Assembly: GCA_001708385.1 (NCBI GenBank) | Contig: CP012388.1 | Span: 930,001-994,000, forward strand | Length of the DNA: 64,000 nt | Origin: Flavobacterium psychrophilum | Lineage (GTDB): Bacteria > Bacteroidota > Bacteroidia > Flavobacteriales > Flavobacteriaceae | Direction: 5' to 3' | Notes under the pieces: model-generated | What the model was told of the DNA's origin: nothing | The model's input: the letters and a program-made list of their open reading frames with translations, nothing else | Database searches by the model: none | Translations under genes and position numbers: made by a program | Shown: piece by piece, positions 17,388 through 27,570 of the stretch | Layout: each line of letters starts with the position of its first letter | How positions within the stretch are numbered: the stretch's first letter is position 1

Positions 17388-20300
17388 ATGAAGTCAAAAC
17401 TATTCTTGATTGCTTTTCTGCTGATATCTACTTTAGGCTTTTCGCAAAATGTAGAGATTAACGGTAAAGTAAATGAAGTGGCCACCGGACTGCCTATGCC
17501 CGGTGTAAATGTCACTGTAAAAAATTCTACAACAGGAACGGTAACAGACATGGATGGTAATTTTACCATATCGGCTCCATCGGGGTCTACCCTTGTTTTT
17601 ACTTTTATCGGTTTTAAATCTAAAGAGGTTACCGTAACCGGCCCAAGTATGACGGTTAGCCTTGAAGAAGATTCACAAACTCTGGACGAAGTTGTAGTAA
17701 TAGGTTACGGTACTCAAAAACGTAAAGAAGTTACAGGAGCTGTTAGCGTTGTAGACAGCAAAACACTTGATCAGCTGAAACCGGTTAAAGTGGAGCAGGC
17801 GCTTCAGGGTACAGTATCGGGTGTTAATGTAACTACACAGTCCGGTGCTCCGGGTGCAAACCTATCAATACGTATTAGAGGTATTGGTACTAACGGTAAC
17901 AACGACCCAACAGTTATCGTAGATGGTTTTGTATTAAACAATCCTCAGGACCTTGGGCTTATGAACCCCAACGACATTGAGAGCATAACAGTACTTAAAG
18001 ATGCCCAGGCAGCTATCTACGGTACTATTGGAGCTAATGGTGTTATCTTAGTAACAACAAAAAAGGGAAGAAAAAACAGCAAAACTTCATTCTCTTATAA
18101 TACCTATACAGGTTTCCAAGAGACATCTAAGAAAATGAATCTTCTTAACGCTACTGAATATGCTCTTTTATTGAACGAGAGCTACGCAAACGGCGGAAAA
18201 GACATTCCTTTCCCTGACGTAAGCGGACTTGGCAAAGGTACCAACTGGCAGAGCGAAGTGTTTGACAAAGGTGCTGCCATTGTAAACCACGATTTTTCGG
18301 TATCAGGTGGTGGAGAAAAAATCACATACAGCTTGAGCGGTGCTCATATCGATCAGGATGGTATTGTGGGCGGAAACAAATCTAACTTTAGAAGAGATAA
18401 TGCCCGTATTGCTTTAACAGCAGACCTTACTGATAAATTAAAGGTAAGCACAAACGTAATGTATACAGCGTTTAACAGAAGGGCGTTTAATGAGAACGTA
18501 TTGGGATCTGTATTATTTAATGCTATCAATACACCTTCTATTTACAAGCCTTTTGATGCGGATGGTAATTTTACAAGACTACCTAGTGGGAATGCAAATC
18601 CGGGAAGTAATCTTGGTATTGAAATCATTAACCCTCTTGAGCAGATAGACAACACTTACAACAACTACAATTTCAAAAAAATAAGTGGTACAGTAAACGT
18701 TGACTATGAAATCATTAAAGACCTTGTTGTTACAAACCGTATTGGTTTTAACAGCCAGAACGCAAGAGAACGTGTTTTTAATAAGTTAGTGGATTATGGA
18801 GGAGGTAAAGTATTCAATAATTTACGCAGCAGCGTTAATCAGAATGCTTTCCAGGACAACGATTATACTTACGATTTATATGCTACATACAAAAAATCAC
18901 TAAATGAGGCACACAATTTTACAATAACCGGTGGTATGACGGTATTCCAGTCACGCGGAGAAGGTTTGTATGCTACAGGATTTGATGTACCTAATAATGA
19001 TGTGAAATTTGCAGACATAAACCTTACAACAGGCATAGCACCATCTAAAAATGTTGGATCGTACAAATATGATGAAAGAAGGCTTTCACAATTTGCACGT
19101 ATACAATATGATTACAAGGGCAGGTATTTATTATCCGGTATGCTAAGGAGAGATTCATCAACAAAATTCGGCCCTAATAACCGTGTTGCATATTTCCCTT
19201 CGGTAACAGGTGGTTGGATCATATCTGACGAAGCATTTTACGGACAGCCAAAGTCTGTGAGCTTTGCCAAACTTAGAGCTAGTTACGGTGTTCTTGGTAA
19301 CGATACAGGTTTTGGAAACAACCCTTATTTAGGACTGCTAAATGGAGAAGGTGCCTATGTGTTTGATGGCACAATCGTTACCGGAATAGCGAGTGGTGCA
19401 CTTGCCAATCCGGACATTAGGTGGGAAGAAGCGAGAAAATTTGATGTCGGTTTAGATTTAAGACTAGCAAATGATAAGTTAGAGTTTAACGCTGATTACT
19501 TTATTGACACGCGTGCTGACCTATTAATTCCGCAAATTCCAATTTCAGGTATTATAGGAACTAATGGCCCGGGTGGATTAAACCCTACCCGTAACGCAGG
19601 TAAAGTACAAAACAAAGGTGTGGAGCTAGCTCTTACTTATACAGACAAAATTGGAGACGATTTTAACATCCGCGCAAGCTATAATGTAACCTTCCTTAAA
19701 AACGAAGTACTTGAAGTAAATAACGGTACAGGATTTATAGAAGGCGGAAGTTTTGGTGTAGGGCAACCGGCAGTTACCCGAATGGAAGTAGGACAGCCCA
19801 TTGGTTATTTCTATGGATATAAATCTGACGGCATATTCCAAAACCAGGCAGAAGTGATTGCTCATCCTTCTCAAACCGGACTTGGTGCAGCAGCACAACC
19901 GGGAGATATAAGATACATGGATACAAACGGCGATGGTCAGCTAACAGCTGCTGACAGAGTTAAGCTTGGCGATCCTATTCCGGACGCGACAATGGGCTTT
20001 AACCTGCAATTGGGTTACAAAGGTTTTGACCTCGCTGCCTATGCCTTTGCTTCTATAGGAAATGATATGATGAGAAACTATGAACGTACTACTACAGATG
20101 TTAACAGGTCTAACTACGTTTTAGACAGATGGCATGGAGAAGGTACAAGCACTACAGTACCAAGAGTAACAACAGGTGCAACAACAAACAATATATTCTC
20201 TGATTATTTTGTTGAAGATGCGTCATACCTTAGAATTCAAAATGTACAACTAGGTTATACGATTAATGAAGATTTCACTAAGAGGGCTGGTATCACAAAA

Positions 20301-20459
20301 ATAAGGCTGTATGCAGGTGTTAACAACCTTTATACATTTACCAAATACAGAGGATTTGACCCTGGAGCAAGCAGTGGCGGGCCACTATCGTCAGGTATAG
20401 ACTTTGGTTTCTACCCTATTCCAAGAACGTATCTAGTAGGTTTAAATCTAAATTTCTAA
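17388..20459 (+). CDS. SusC/RagA-family TonB-linked outer-membrane transporter
   Basis: The 1023-residue protein has signal peptide MKSKLFLIAFLLISTLGFSQ and a CarboxypepD_reg-like domain (about 24-107, GLPMPGVNVTVKNSTTGTVTD). The SusC signature LDEVVVIGYGTQKRKEVTGA leads into the plug (about 115-225, IRGIGTNGNNDPTVIVDGF), and the rest is a 22-strand-type barrel ending in LVGLNLNF with C-terminal Phe. It imports oligosaccharides across the outer membrane using TonB energy, with SusD as lid. susD follows 4 bp downstream. Given the flanking GH16 and GH3 genes, the likely cargo is beta-1,3-glucan oligosaccharide. Confidence 0.96.
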   Translation: MKSKLFLIAFLLISTLGFSQNVEINGKVNEVATGLPMPGVNVTVKNSTTGTVTDMDGNFTISAPSGSTLVFTFIGFKSKEVTVTGPSMTVSLEEDSQTLDEVVVIGYGTQKRKEVTGAVSVVDSKTLDQLKPVKVEQALQGTVSGVNVTTQSGAPGANLSIRIRGIGTNGNNDPTVIVDGFVLNNPQDLGLMNPNDIESITVLKDAQAAIYGTIGANGVILVTTKKGRKNSKTSFSYNTYTGFQETSKKMNLLNATEYALLLNESYANGGKDIPFPDVSGLGKGTNWQSEVFDKGAAIVNHDFSVSGGGEKITYSLSGAHIDQDGIVGGNKSNFRRDNARIALTADLTDKLKVSTNVMYTAFNRRAFNENVLGSVLFNAINTPSIYKPFDADGNFTRLPSGNANPGSNLGIEIINPLEQIDNTYNNYNFKKISGTVNVDYEIIKDLVVTNRIGFNSQNARERVFNKLVDYGGGKVFNNLRSSVNQNAFQDNDYTYDLYATYKKSLNEAHNFTITGGMTVFQSRGEGLYATGFDVPNNDVKFADINLTTGIAPSKNVGSYKYDERRLSQFARIQYDYKGRYLLSGMLRRDSSTKFGPNNRVAYFPSVTGGWIISDEAFYGQPKSVSFAKLRASYGVLGNDTGFGNNPYLGLLNGEGAYVFDGTIVTGIASGALANPDIRWEEARKFDVGLDLRLANDKLEFNADYFIDTRADLLIPQIPISGIIGTNGPGGLNPTRNAGKVQNKGVELALTYTDKIGDDFNIRASYNVTFLKNEVLEVNNGTGFIEGGSFGVGQPAVTRMEVGQPIGYFYGYKSDGIFQNQAEVIAHPSQTGLGAAAQPGDIRYMDTNGDGQLTAADRVKLGDPIPDATMGFNLQLGYKGFDLAAYAFASIGNDMMRNYERTTTDVNRSNYVLDRWHGEGTSTTVPRVTTGATTNNIFSDYFVEDASYLRIQNVQLGYTINEDFTKRAGITKIRLYAGVNNLYTFTKYRGFDPGASSGGPLSSGIDFGFYPIPRTYLVGLNLNF

Positions 20460-20463
20460 AACA

Positions 20464-21951
20464 ATGAAAAGAACAATTATAAAAGCTATTCTGGCTTTCA
20501 GCATCATAACAACACTTTCTATATCTTGCAGCGACGAGTTTGTAGAAAGAGAGGCTATCTACTCTATTGACTCCGATAACTACTTCAACTCAGAAGAAGA
20601 GTATTACAGAGCACTTGTAGGCGCCTATGATATATTACAATCTACCTATGTAAATGTTATTTTAGGAGAAATAGCATCAGACAACACAGCTTCGGGCGGT
20701 GGTGATGCGAATGACGTTATAGGGTGGCAGCAGGTAGATGAAATGATTCACACACCTGTAAACTCTAACATTAGAGATGTATGGAACTGGATGTTTGCCG
20801 GTGTAAACAGGGCGGCATACATTCTTGAGTTTAAAGACAAAACCGATTTTGAAGGTAAAGCACAAATTATTGCTGAGGCTCGCTTTTTACACGCTTACTA
20901 CAATTTTGAACTTTTAAAATGGTTTGGTGGAATACCTCTAAAAGAAGATGCAAGATTTAAATTAGGTGATGAACTTATAATTCCAAGAGCTTCTGTTGAG
21001 GAGGTATATGCATCTATAGAAAAAGATCTATTGCTTGCTATTGCAGATCTAAATCCGGTTGCGCCACAGGTGGGCAGGATAACAAAAGGAGCTGCACAGT
21101 CATTACTTGGTAAAGTATACCTTTATCATGGAGCAACAGTTCCTGCTAAGTATGCCGATGCGGCTGCAATGCTGGATCAGGTAATTGGAGACGGAAGATA
21201 TTCCCTAAAAGAAGGTGCAGATTACCTGAATCTTTTTGAAGAATCTGCTGAAAACGGAACCGAGTCTGTTTTTGAAATACAATATACAGATGTAGAAGGT
21301 GCCGGTTTTGGATGTCTTCAATGTAGTGAAGGTAACGTAGCTGTTGGTTTTAGCGGACCTAGAAGTTACGAAGGCCCTAACTTTACATCAGGATTCAGTT
21401 TTAACGTTCCCACTAAAGAAGCAGCAGCAATATTTGAAACAGGTGATAACAGAAAAGCTGTAACTATTCTTGATATGACAGACTGTGGATGTACTTACAC
21501 CCCGGGCTATAAAGACACAGGTCTTTTCAATAAAAAATACATACCAAGACTAAGAAGAGATGAGGCAGCGGGAGATCGTAACCTTACCAACCCTAACAAC
21601 TACCGCGCTATACGCTATGCAGATGTATTACTTATGGCTGCTGAGGCATTTAGCCGTTCGGGAAATAATGCTAAAGGAAGACAGTATGTAAACGAAGTTA
21701 TTGAAAGAGCATATGGTAATACCAATAACAATCTTACGACTGAAAGTGGCGATGCATTAACTAATGCTATTCTTGAAGAAAGAAGAAAAGAGTTATTTGG
21801 AGAAGGCCACAGGTTCTTTGACCTTGTTAGGACAAAAACTGCTAAAGATAATATTGACAAGTTCCAGGAAAACAAAAACGAACTGTTCCCTATTCCTCTT
21901 GAAGAAATACGTTTTTCTAATGACAACTGGAAACAAAATCCAGGATACTAA
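20464..21951 (+). CDS. SusD/RagB-family surface glycan-binding lipoprotein
   Basis: A 495-residue lipoprotein (lipobox SISC, Cys22) followed by SDEF, close to the Flavobacterium surface export signal. TPR-like helices, the motif EARFLHAYYNFELLKWFGG (about 139-157), and the C-terminal NNYRAIRYADVLLMAAEAF and ILEERRKELFGEGHRFFDLVR segments are diagnostic for SusD. It forms the lid of the SusC transporter and binds the incoming glucan. The gene is 4 bp after susC and 11 bp before the next gene, so all belong to one transcript. Confidence 0.96.
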   Translation: MKRTIIKAILAFSIITTLSISCSDEFVEREAIYSIDSDNYFNSEEEYYRALVGAYDILQSTYVNVILGEIASDNTASGGGDANDVIGWQQVDEMIHTPVNSNIRDVWNWMFAGVNRAAYILEFKDKTDFEGKAQIIAEARFLHAYYNFELLKWFGGIPLKEDARFKLGDELIIPRASVEEVYASIEKDLLLAIADLNPVAPQVGRITKGAAQSLLGKVYLYHGATVPAKYADAAAMLDQVIGDGRYSLKEGADYLNLFEESAENGTESVFEIQYTDVEGAGFGCLQCSEGNVAVGFSGPRSYEGPNFTSGFSFNVPTKEAAAIFETGDNRKAVTILDMTDCGCTYTPGYKDTGLFNKKYIPRLRRDEAAGDRNLTNPNNYRAIRYADVLLMAAEAFSRSGNNAKGRQYVNEVIERAYGNTNNNLTTESGDALTNAILEERRKELFGEGHRFFDLVRTKTAKDNIDKFQENKNELFPIPLEEIRFSNDNWKQNPGY

Positions 21952-21962
21952 ACTAAACAATT

Positions 21963-23513
21963 ATGAAAAAACTTAAAATACTCTTAACCTTTATTCTTGC
22001 TACCGCCATCTTTGGATGTGAGGTAGATGAGAATGATAGTCTTGACAACGTGTCAAACGGTCAGGCTCCGTCAAATATATCGGCATTGTTTACTATTACA
22101 CAAGACAATTCCGGACTTGTTACCATTGCCCCGACGGGCGAAGGTGTAGGTAGCTTTGATGTATTCTATGGTGATGCTACTACCGAAGCAGGTAAAGTTC
22201 TTGCAGGTAAAAACATTACACATAAATATGCAGAAGGCGAATATGTGGTAAAAATTGTGGGTAAATCTGTAAATGGTAAAACAGCAGAATTTACGCATAA
22301 CCTTAGCGTATCCTTTAAAGCTCCTGAAAACCTTAACGTTACCGTGGCGCCAGTCGCGGGAGATGCTTTCTCTATAAATGTTTCTGCAAAAGCAGACTTT
22401 GAATCTTTCTTTGAAGTATGGTTTGGCGAAAGTGAAGATGAAATGCCTGTACAATTTAACGAAGGACAGACTATCAAGCATACGTACGCTGCTATAGGTA
22501 CATATGAAGTTAGAGTTGTCGCTTACAGTGGAGGTGTTGCAACATCTGAAACTACAGAAACGGTAACCATAATTAACCCGTTATTACTGCCGATAAACTT
22601 TGAGAACAGTACTTTAAATTATGCTTTCATTGATTTTGGAGGCACTGCAACAAGTGTTGTAGATAATCCGCATAGCGAAGGTATCAACACAAGTACAAAA
22701 GTTGGTAAGCTTATAAAAAACCCAGGTGAAGTATGGGCGGGAGTAGCTTTACAGCTAGACGAAATACTTGACTTTTCTGTGAAGAATAAGATTAGGATGA
22801 AAGTTTGGTCTCCGGCAGTAGGAACACCTATCATAGTTAAATTTGAAAATGCAGGTAATGCAGATATTAAACATGAAAACCAGCAGTTAACATCTGTTGC
22901 GAATCAGTGGGAAGAACTTACTTTCGATTTTTCCGACATCGATCTTACACAGGAATTCTCTAAACTTGTATTGTTCTTTAATTACGGGACATCAGGTTCT
23001 GGTCAAACTTATTACTTTGATGATATCGTTCAGACAGCAAGTTCAGACGCTCTTGTATTCCCTTTAACTTTTGAATCTTCAACACTTAATTACGGATTAG
23101 TTCCGTTTGAAGGTGCTGCTACAGAAATTATCAACAATCCGGATGCGTCAGGAATCAATACTTCTTCAAAAGTAGTTCAGTTCTTTAAAGCACAGGGAGC
23201 AAAAACCTATGCAGGTGTTGCTATCACGCTTGAATCTGTAATTGACTTTTCTACACAAAAGAAAATGAAGATTAAAGTATGGTCGCCAGCCGCCGGCAAA
23301 ACGATCCTACTTAAGTTTGAAGATGGTCCAAATGCCAACCCTATAGAAAAAAGTGCTGTTACAACAGTAGCCGAACAGTGGGAAGAATTAACGGTTGATT
23401 TCAGCGACATTAATACTGCTGTGAACTATCAGAAAGTTATTGTTTTCTGCGACTTTGGTGTTGATGGTACCGGTACGACTTATTACTTTGATGATATAAA
23501 ACAATCAAACTAA
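21963..23513 (+). CDS. PKD-domain surface glycan-binding lipoprotein with duplicated C-terminal module
   Basis: A 516-residue lipoprotein (lipobox IFGC, Cys19, then EVDEN, an acidic export-type tail). Two Ig-like PKD domains (about 35-120 and 125-205) precede two tandem copies of a module of about 150 residues (about 212-360 and 368-516). Each copy opens with NFENSTLNYAFIDFGG or TFESSTLNYGLVPFEG, contains KVWSPA.G, and closes with TYYFDDI. The fold looks like a carbohydrate-binding beta-sandwich. Its position after SusD suggests the SusE/SGBP role of holding polysaccharide at the surface. No catalytic motif is seen. Confidence 0.82.
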   Translation: MKKLKILLTFILATAIFGCEVDENDSLDNVSNGQAPSNISALFTITQDNSGLVTIAPTGEGVGSFDVFYGDATTEAGKVLAGKNITHKYAEGEYVVKIVGKSVNGKTAEFTHNLSVSFKAPENLNVTVAPVAGDAFSINVSAKADFESFFEVWFGESEDEMPVQFNEGQTIKHTYAAIGTYEVRVVAYSGGVATSETTETVTIINPLLLPINFENSTLNYAFIDFGGTATSVVDNPHSEGINTSTKVGKLIKNPGEVWAGVALQLDEILDFSVKNKIRMKVWSPAVGTPIIVKFENAGNADIKHENQQLTSVANQWEELTFDFSDIDLTQEFSKLVLFFNYGTSGSGQTYYFDDIVQTASSDALVFPLTFESSTLNYGLVPFEGAATEIINNPDASGINTSSKVVQFFKAQGAKTYAGVAITLESVIDFSTQKKMKIKVWSPAAGKTILLKFEDGPNANPIEKSAVTTVAEQWEELTVDFSDINTAVNYQKVIVFCDFGVDGTGTTYYFDDIKQSN

Positions 23514-23515
23514 AC

Positions 23516-25165
23516 ATGAAAAAGAATTTAAAAAATATAGCGAAGTTCCTAATGCTGCTTGTACTTGTAAGCAGCTGTCAGGACGACGATAAGAAGTTTG
23601 GCGATCTGGTAACGCCAACAAACCTGACAATAACTTACGAATTAGTAGGTAAAGATGCGGAAAACCCTGACGGAGACGGAACCGGTAAAGTAGCGCTTAA
23701 AGCAGTTGCAGATAACGCTACAAGCTACAAGTTCTTTTTTAGCGACGAGACATCGGAAAACTCACCAACAGGTGAATTTACCAAACAGTTCACTAAAAAT
23801 GGCGTAAACACCTATACTGTTACAGCAGTGGCTTACGGTACAGGAGGTAATTCTACATCAACTTCTATAGAGGTTACCGTTTTAAGTACGTTCTCAGATC
23901 CTGAAGCTGTTCAGTTCTTAACCGGTGGTACAACAAAAACGTGGTACTGGTACGCTTCCAAGCAAGGGCATTTAGGTGTAGGTCCTACTGAATCTGCAAA
24001 TCCTGCAGACCTTTACGTCCCTAAACATTATGCAGCTGCGCCATTCGAAAAATCAGGTGCAACTTGTTTCTATGAGGAAAAACTTGTTTTCACGCTTGAT
24101 GGAGATGCTATACGTTACAACCTGAACACTAACGGAAGTGTATTCTTTAATGCTGCTTACAACAGTGTTGGTGGAAGCAGTGCTCCGGATGACCAATGTC
24201 TTCCTTACGATACTTCGGCTACAAAAACTGTAAACTTAGGTCCATCAACTTCCGGACTTCCTGTAGATAAAACAACCGGTACAACAATGTCATTTACCGA
24301 TGGCGGATTTATGGGTTACTACGTTGGCGCGACTAGCTATGAGATACTTAAAATAACTGATACAGAACTTCATGTAAGAACTATAATGGGTAACGACCCT
24401 ACCCTTGCATGGTATCATATCTTTACTACCAAAACAATTGAGGAACAACAAACTGCAGGCGAGCCAAATTATACTGCGCTTAAGTTCTCAGACGAGTTTG
24501 ATGTAGACGGTGCTCCGGATGCTTCTAAATGGACTGCTGAGATTGGTAACGGAACTGACGGTTGGGGTAATAATGAGCTTCAATATTACAAAGCTGAAAA
24601 CGCAGTTGTACAAAATGGAATCCTAAAAATTACTGCTAAGAAAGAAGCTACCAGCGGTTTCCAGTATTCTTCTGCACGTTTAATTACGCACAATAAATTT
24701 GACTTTACCTACGGCAAAGTAGAAATTAGGGCCAAACTTCCTAAGGGTGTGGGTACATGGCCTGCACTATGGATGCTGGGGTCTAATTTTGATGAGCCAG
24801 GGAAAGGATGGCCTGTGTGTGGTGAAATAGATATTATGGAACACGTTGGTAAAACCCAAAACCATATACTAGGTACACTGCATATGCCTGGAAATTCCGG
24901 AGGTAACGGAATTAGTGGAGGAACAACTGTAGCAGGAGTTTCTGAAGATTTCCATATTTATACATTAGTATGGAGTCCTACTAAGATAACCTGGTCAGTA
25001 GATGGTACTGTATTCCACTCTTACAATAACACTGCTTCAACGCCATTTAACTCTGATTTCTTCATGATATTAAATGTTGCAATGGGCGGAAACCTTGGAG
25101 GCCCTGTAGATGCTAATTTTACAGAATCTTCTATGGAGGTAGACTATATCAAAATCTACCAATAA
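23516..25165 (+). CDS. Surface GH16 endo-beta-1,3-glucanase (laminarinase-type) lipoprotein
   Basis: A 549-residue lipoprotein (lipobox VSSC, Cys21, then QDDDKK, an acidic surface-export tail). It has a PKD-like domain (about 35-125), a middle beta-rich domain (about 130-300) of a type often found before GH16 domains, and a C-terminal GH16 domain (about 315-549). The catalytic signature GEIDIMEHVG gives nucleophile Glu437, Asp439 and acid/base Glu442. Substrate-cleft features include WGNNELQYY and LWMLGSNF. GH16 enzymes with this ExDxxE signature and loop set usually cleave beta-1,3- or mixed-linked glucans. It begins 2 bp after the preceding stop. Confidence 0.9.
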   Translation: MKKNLKNIAKFLMLLVLVSSCQDDDKKFGDLVTPTNLTITYELVGKDAENPDGDGTGKVALKAVADNATSYKFFFSDETSENSPTGEFTKQFTKNGVNTYTVTAVAYGTGGNSTSTSIEVTVLSTFSDPEAVQFLTGGTTKTWYWYASKQGHLGVGPTESANPADLYVPKHYAAAPFEKSGATCFYEEKLVFTLDGDAIRYNLNTNGSVFFNAAYNSVGGSSAPDDQCLPYDTSATKTVNLGPSTSGLPVDKTTGTTMSFTDGGFMGYYVGATSYEILKITDTELHVRTIMGNDPTLAWYHIFTTKTIEEQQTAGEPNYTALKFSDEFDVDGAPDASKWTAEIGNGTDGWGNNELQYYKAENAVVQNGILKITAKKEATSGFQYSSARLITHNKFDFTYGKVEIRAKLPKGVGTWPALWMLGSNFDEPGKGWPVCGEIDIMEHVGKTQNHILGTLHMPGNSGGNGISGGTTVAGVSEDFHIYTLVWSPTKITWSVDGTVFHSYNNTASTPFNSDFFMILNVAMGGNLGGPVDANFTESSMEVDYIKIYQ

Positions 25166-25209
25166 TAAACAAAACACATCTTTTCTGAAATTCACTATTA
25201 CCGATAGAC

Positions 25210-25235
25210 GGAGTCCTGTTTTAAAACAGGACTCC
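25210..25235. repeat. Perfect 26-bp palindrome inside the beta-glucan operon
   Basis: GGAGTCCTGTTTT followed directly by its complement AAAACAGGACTCC, in the 99-bp gap between the GH16 and GH3 genes. No U-run follows immediately, so it may be a weak terminator/attenuator or an RNA-stabilising hairpin that sets different levels for the binding/transport genes and the GH3-GH16 pair. Confidence 0.7.
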
Positions 25236-25264
25236 TACTCTATTGGCTTTTTTAAAAAATTATA

Positions 25265-27562
25265 ATGAAATATAATTTACCAAAATATATGCTTCCGGCT
25301 TTGCTGGCGCTCGCTTTGGGCTGCAGTACCGTAAAAAAGGATATAGCATCATCTCCAAAAAACAAAACTGCTATAGACCGTAAAGTAGATTCATTGCTTA
25401 GCCTTATGACCCTTGAAGAAAAAGTGGGTCAAATGAATCAGTACAACGGTTTCTGGAATGTAACCGGACCGGCGCCTAAAGATGGCTCGGCCGCAAAAAA
25501 ATATGAACATCTTAAAAAAGGATGGGTAGGCTCTATGCTTAATGTAAAAGGTGTAAAAGATGTAAAAGCATTACAAAAAATTGCCGTAGAACAAACCAGG
25601 CTGGGTATACCCGTTATATTTGGCTATGACGTTATTCACGGATACAAAACCATAAGCCCTATTCCCCTTGCAGAAGCTGCAAGCTGGGATCTGGAAGCAA
25701 TTCAAAGATCGGCAGAGATTGCAGCAGCAGAGTCTGCCGCATCAGGTTTAAACTGGACATTTGCCCCAATGGTAGATGTATCGCGCGATGCCCGCTGGGG
25801 CCGTGTTATGGAAGGCGCAGGCGAAGATACTTATCTTAACAGTGTAATTGCTGTTGCACGTGTAAAAGGCTTTCAGGGCAACCTGGGCGAATTTAGCCTT
25901 GCAGCATGTGTAAAACACTTTGCCGGCTATTCTTTTGCTGAAGCCGGTAAAGATTATAATACTGCAGACATGAGTCATAATACATTACACAACGTTATCC
26001 TGCCTCCTTTTAAGGCAGCAGCCGATGCGGGTGCACTTACGTTTATGAACTCGTTTAACGATATAGATGGTATTCCTGCCACAGGAAATACGTATTTACA
26101 AAGAGATATACTTAAAAGAGACTGGAATTTTGAGGGCTTTGTAGTGTCTGACTGGGGCTCTATGGGCGAAATGGTTGGGCATGGCTATGCTAAAGACCTT
26201 AAGCAGGCTGCTGAAATGGCTGCCAACGCAGGTAGCGATATGGATATGGAATCGTCGGGATATATTGAGCACCTTGCTGCACTTGTACGCGAAGGCAAAG
26301 TATCTGAAGACAAAATAAACGATGCGGTTCGCCGTATACTTAAGGTAAAATTTCAGTTAGGATTATTTGATAATCCTTACAAATACTGTGATGAAGCACG
26401 TGAAGCAGCTACAGTTGGCAAGAAAGAATTCCATGATGGTGTTCTGGACGTTGCTAAGAAATCAATAGTACTGCTTAAGAACGAAAAGAACCTGCTTCCA
26501 TTAAAAAAACAGGGACAAAAGATAGCTGTTATTGGTGCATTAGCAAATGATAAAACGAGTCCGTTAGGAAGCTGGAGGATTGGTGCCGACGATAATACCG
26601 CTATATCTGTACTCGAAGGGTTACGCGAGTATAAAGGCAACCAACTGACCTATGCCAAAGGTGCCGACGTAGTTGTTGGAGATCCTCAGTTTGTTGTAGA
26701 AACTAAAATAAACATGACCGATAAAAGCGGCTTTAACGAAGCGGTAAACGCAGCCAAGGGTGCTGATGTGGTTATTATGGTACTGGGAGAACATGGCCTG
26801 CAAACAGGCGAAGGCCGTAGCCGCGCCGACCTGGCGCTACCGGGCGTTCAGCAGGAACTTTTAGAAACGGTTTATAAAGCAAACCCTAATATTGTATTAG
26901 TGCTTACTAACGGAAGGCCATTAGTTATTCCATGGGCAGCTAAAAATGTTCCTGCTATTGTAGAAGCATGGCACCTTGGTACACAAAGCGGTAATGCCAT
27001 TGCACAGGTTTTGTATGGCGATTATAACCCAAGCGGTAAACTACCAATGACATTTCCAAGAGCTGTCGGGCAATTGCCGATGTATTACAATCATAAATCT
27101 ACCGGAAGGCCTGGTGGCGACACCCCTACCGAGAGCGTATTCTGGTCGCACTATGGTGATATTGATAACTCTCCCCAATACCCTTTTGGGTACGGTTTAA
27201 GTTATGCGAAGTTCGAGTATTCTAACCTGAAACTTAGCAGTAATTCGCTAAATCCTAATGGAAAAATAACGCTGAGTGTTAGCGTAAAGAACAATAGTGC
27301 TGTCGACGGAAAAGAAGTTGTACAGCTTTATATACGCGATCTGTTCGGATCGGTAACACGACCGGTAAAAGAGCTTAAAGGTTTTGAACTTACCGAGATT
27401 AAAGCAGGGCAAACAAAAACAGTAAGCTTTACTATTGACGAAAAGATGCTTGAGTTTTATACTGCCAATGAGAAATGGGAAACTGAGCCCGGCGATTTTA
27501 AAGTATTTGTAGGCACTGATTCTGCTACTAAAATGGAAGCTTCGTTTAGCTATTCAAAATAA
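25265..27562 (+). CDS. bglX: GH3 beta-glucosidase, probably periplasmic lipoprotein
   Basis: The 765-residue protein has lipobox ALGC (Cys20) followed by STVKK, which lacks acidic residues, so retention in the periplasm is inferred. It has the three-part GH3 layout. The (alpha/beta)8 barrel has KHFAGYSFAEAGKDYN and the nucleophile in GFVVSDWGSMGEM (Asp296). The alpha/beta sandwich contains LGEHGLQTGEGRSRADL with candidate acid/base Glu, and a C-terminal fibronectin-III-like domain (from about 680) has VVQLYIRD. It would release glucose from the non-reducing end of imported oligosaccharides. The BglX-type length and domain order are normal. Confidence 0.93.
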   Translation: MKYNLPKYMLPALLALALGCSTVKKDIASSPKNKTAIDRKVDSLLSLMTLEEKVGQMNQYNGFWNVTGPAPKDGSAAKKYEHLKKGWVGSMLNVKGVKDVKALQKIAVEQTRLGIPVIFGYDVIHGYKTISPIPLAEAASWDLEAIQRSAEIAAAESAASGLNWTFAPMVDVSRDARWGRVMEGAGEDTYLNSVIAVARVKGFQGNLGEFSLAACVKHFAGYSFAEAGKDYNTADMSHNTLHNVILPPFKAAADAGALTFMNSFNDIDGIPATGNTYLQRDILKRDWNFEGFVVSDWGSMGEMVGHGYAKDLKQAAEMAANAGSDMDMESSGYIEHLAALVREGKVSEDKINDAVRRILKVKFQLGLFDNPYKYCDEAREAATVGKKEFHDGVLDVAKKSIVLLKNEKNLLPLKKQGQKIAVIGALANDKTSPLGSWRIGADDNTAISVLEGLREYKGNQLTYAKGADVVVGDPQFVVETKINMTDKSGFNEAVNAAKGADVVIMVLGEHGLQTGEGRSRADLALPGVQQELLETVYKANPNIVLVLTNGRPLVIPWAAKNVPAIVEAWHLGTQSGNAIAQVLYGDYNPSGKLPMTFPRAVGQLPMYYNHKSTGRPGGDTPTESVFWSHYGDIDNSPQYPFGYGLSYAKFEYSNLKLSSNSLNPNGKITLSVSVKNNSAVDGKEVVQLYIRDLFGSVTRPVKELKGFELTEIKAGQTKTVSFTIDEKMLEFYTANEKWETEPGDFKVFVGTDSATKMEASFSYSK

Positions 27563-27570
27563 TATACCCT

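Noticed and set aside
22071-22481. Two minus-strand ORFs antisense to the PKD-domain gene
   Set aside because: They overlap a well-supported gene of the glucan operon and have no signal, domain or promoter.
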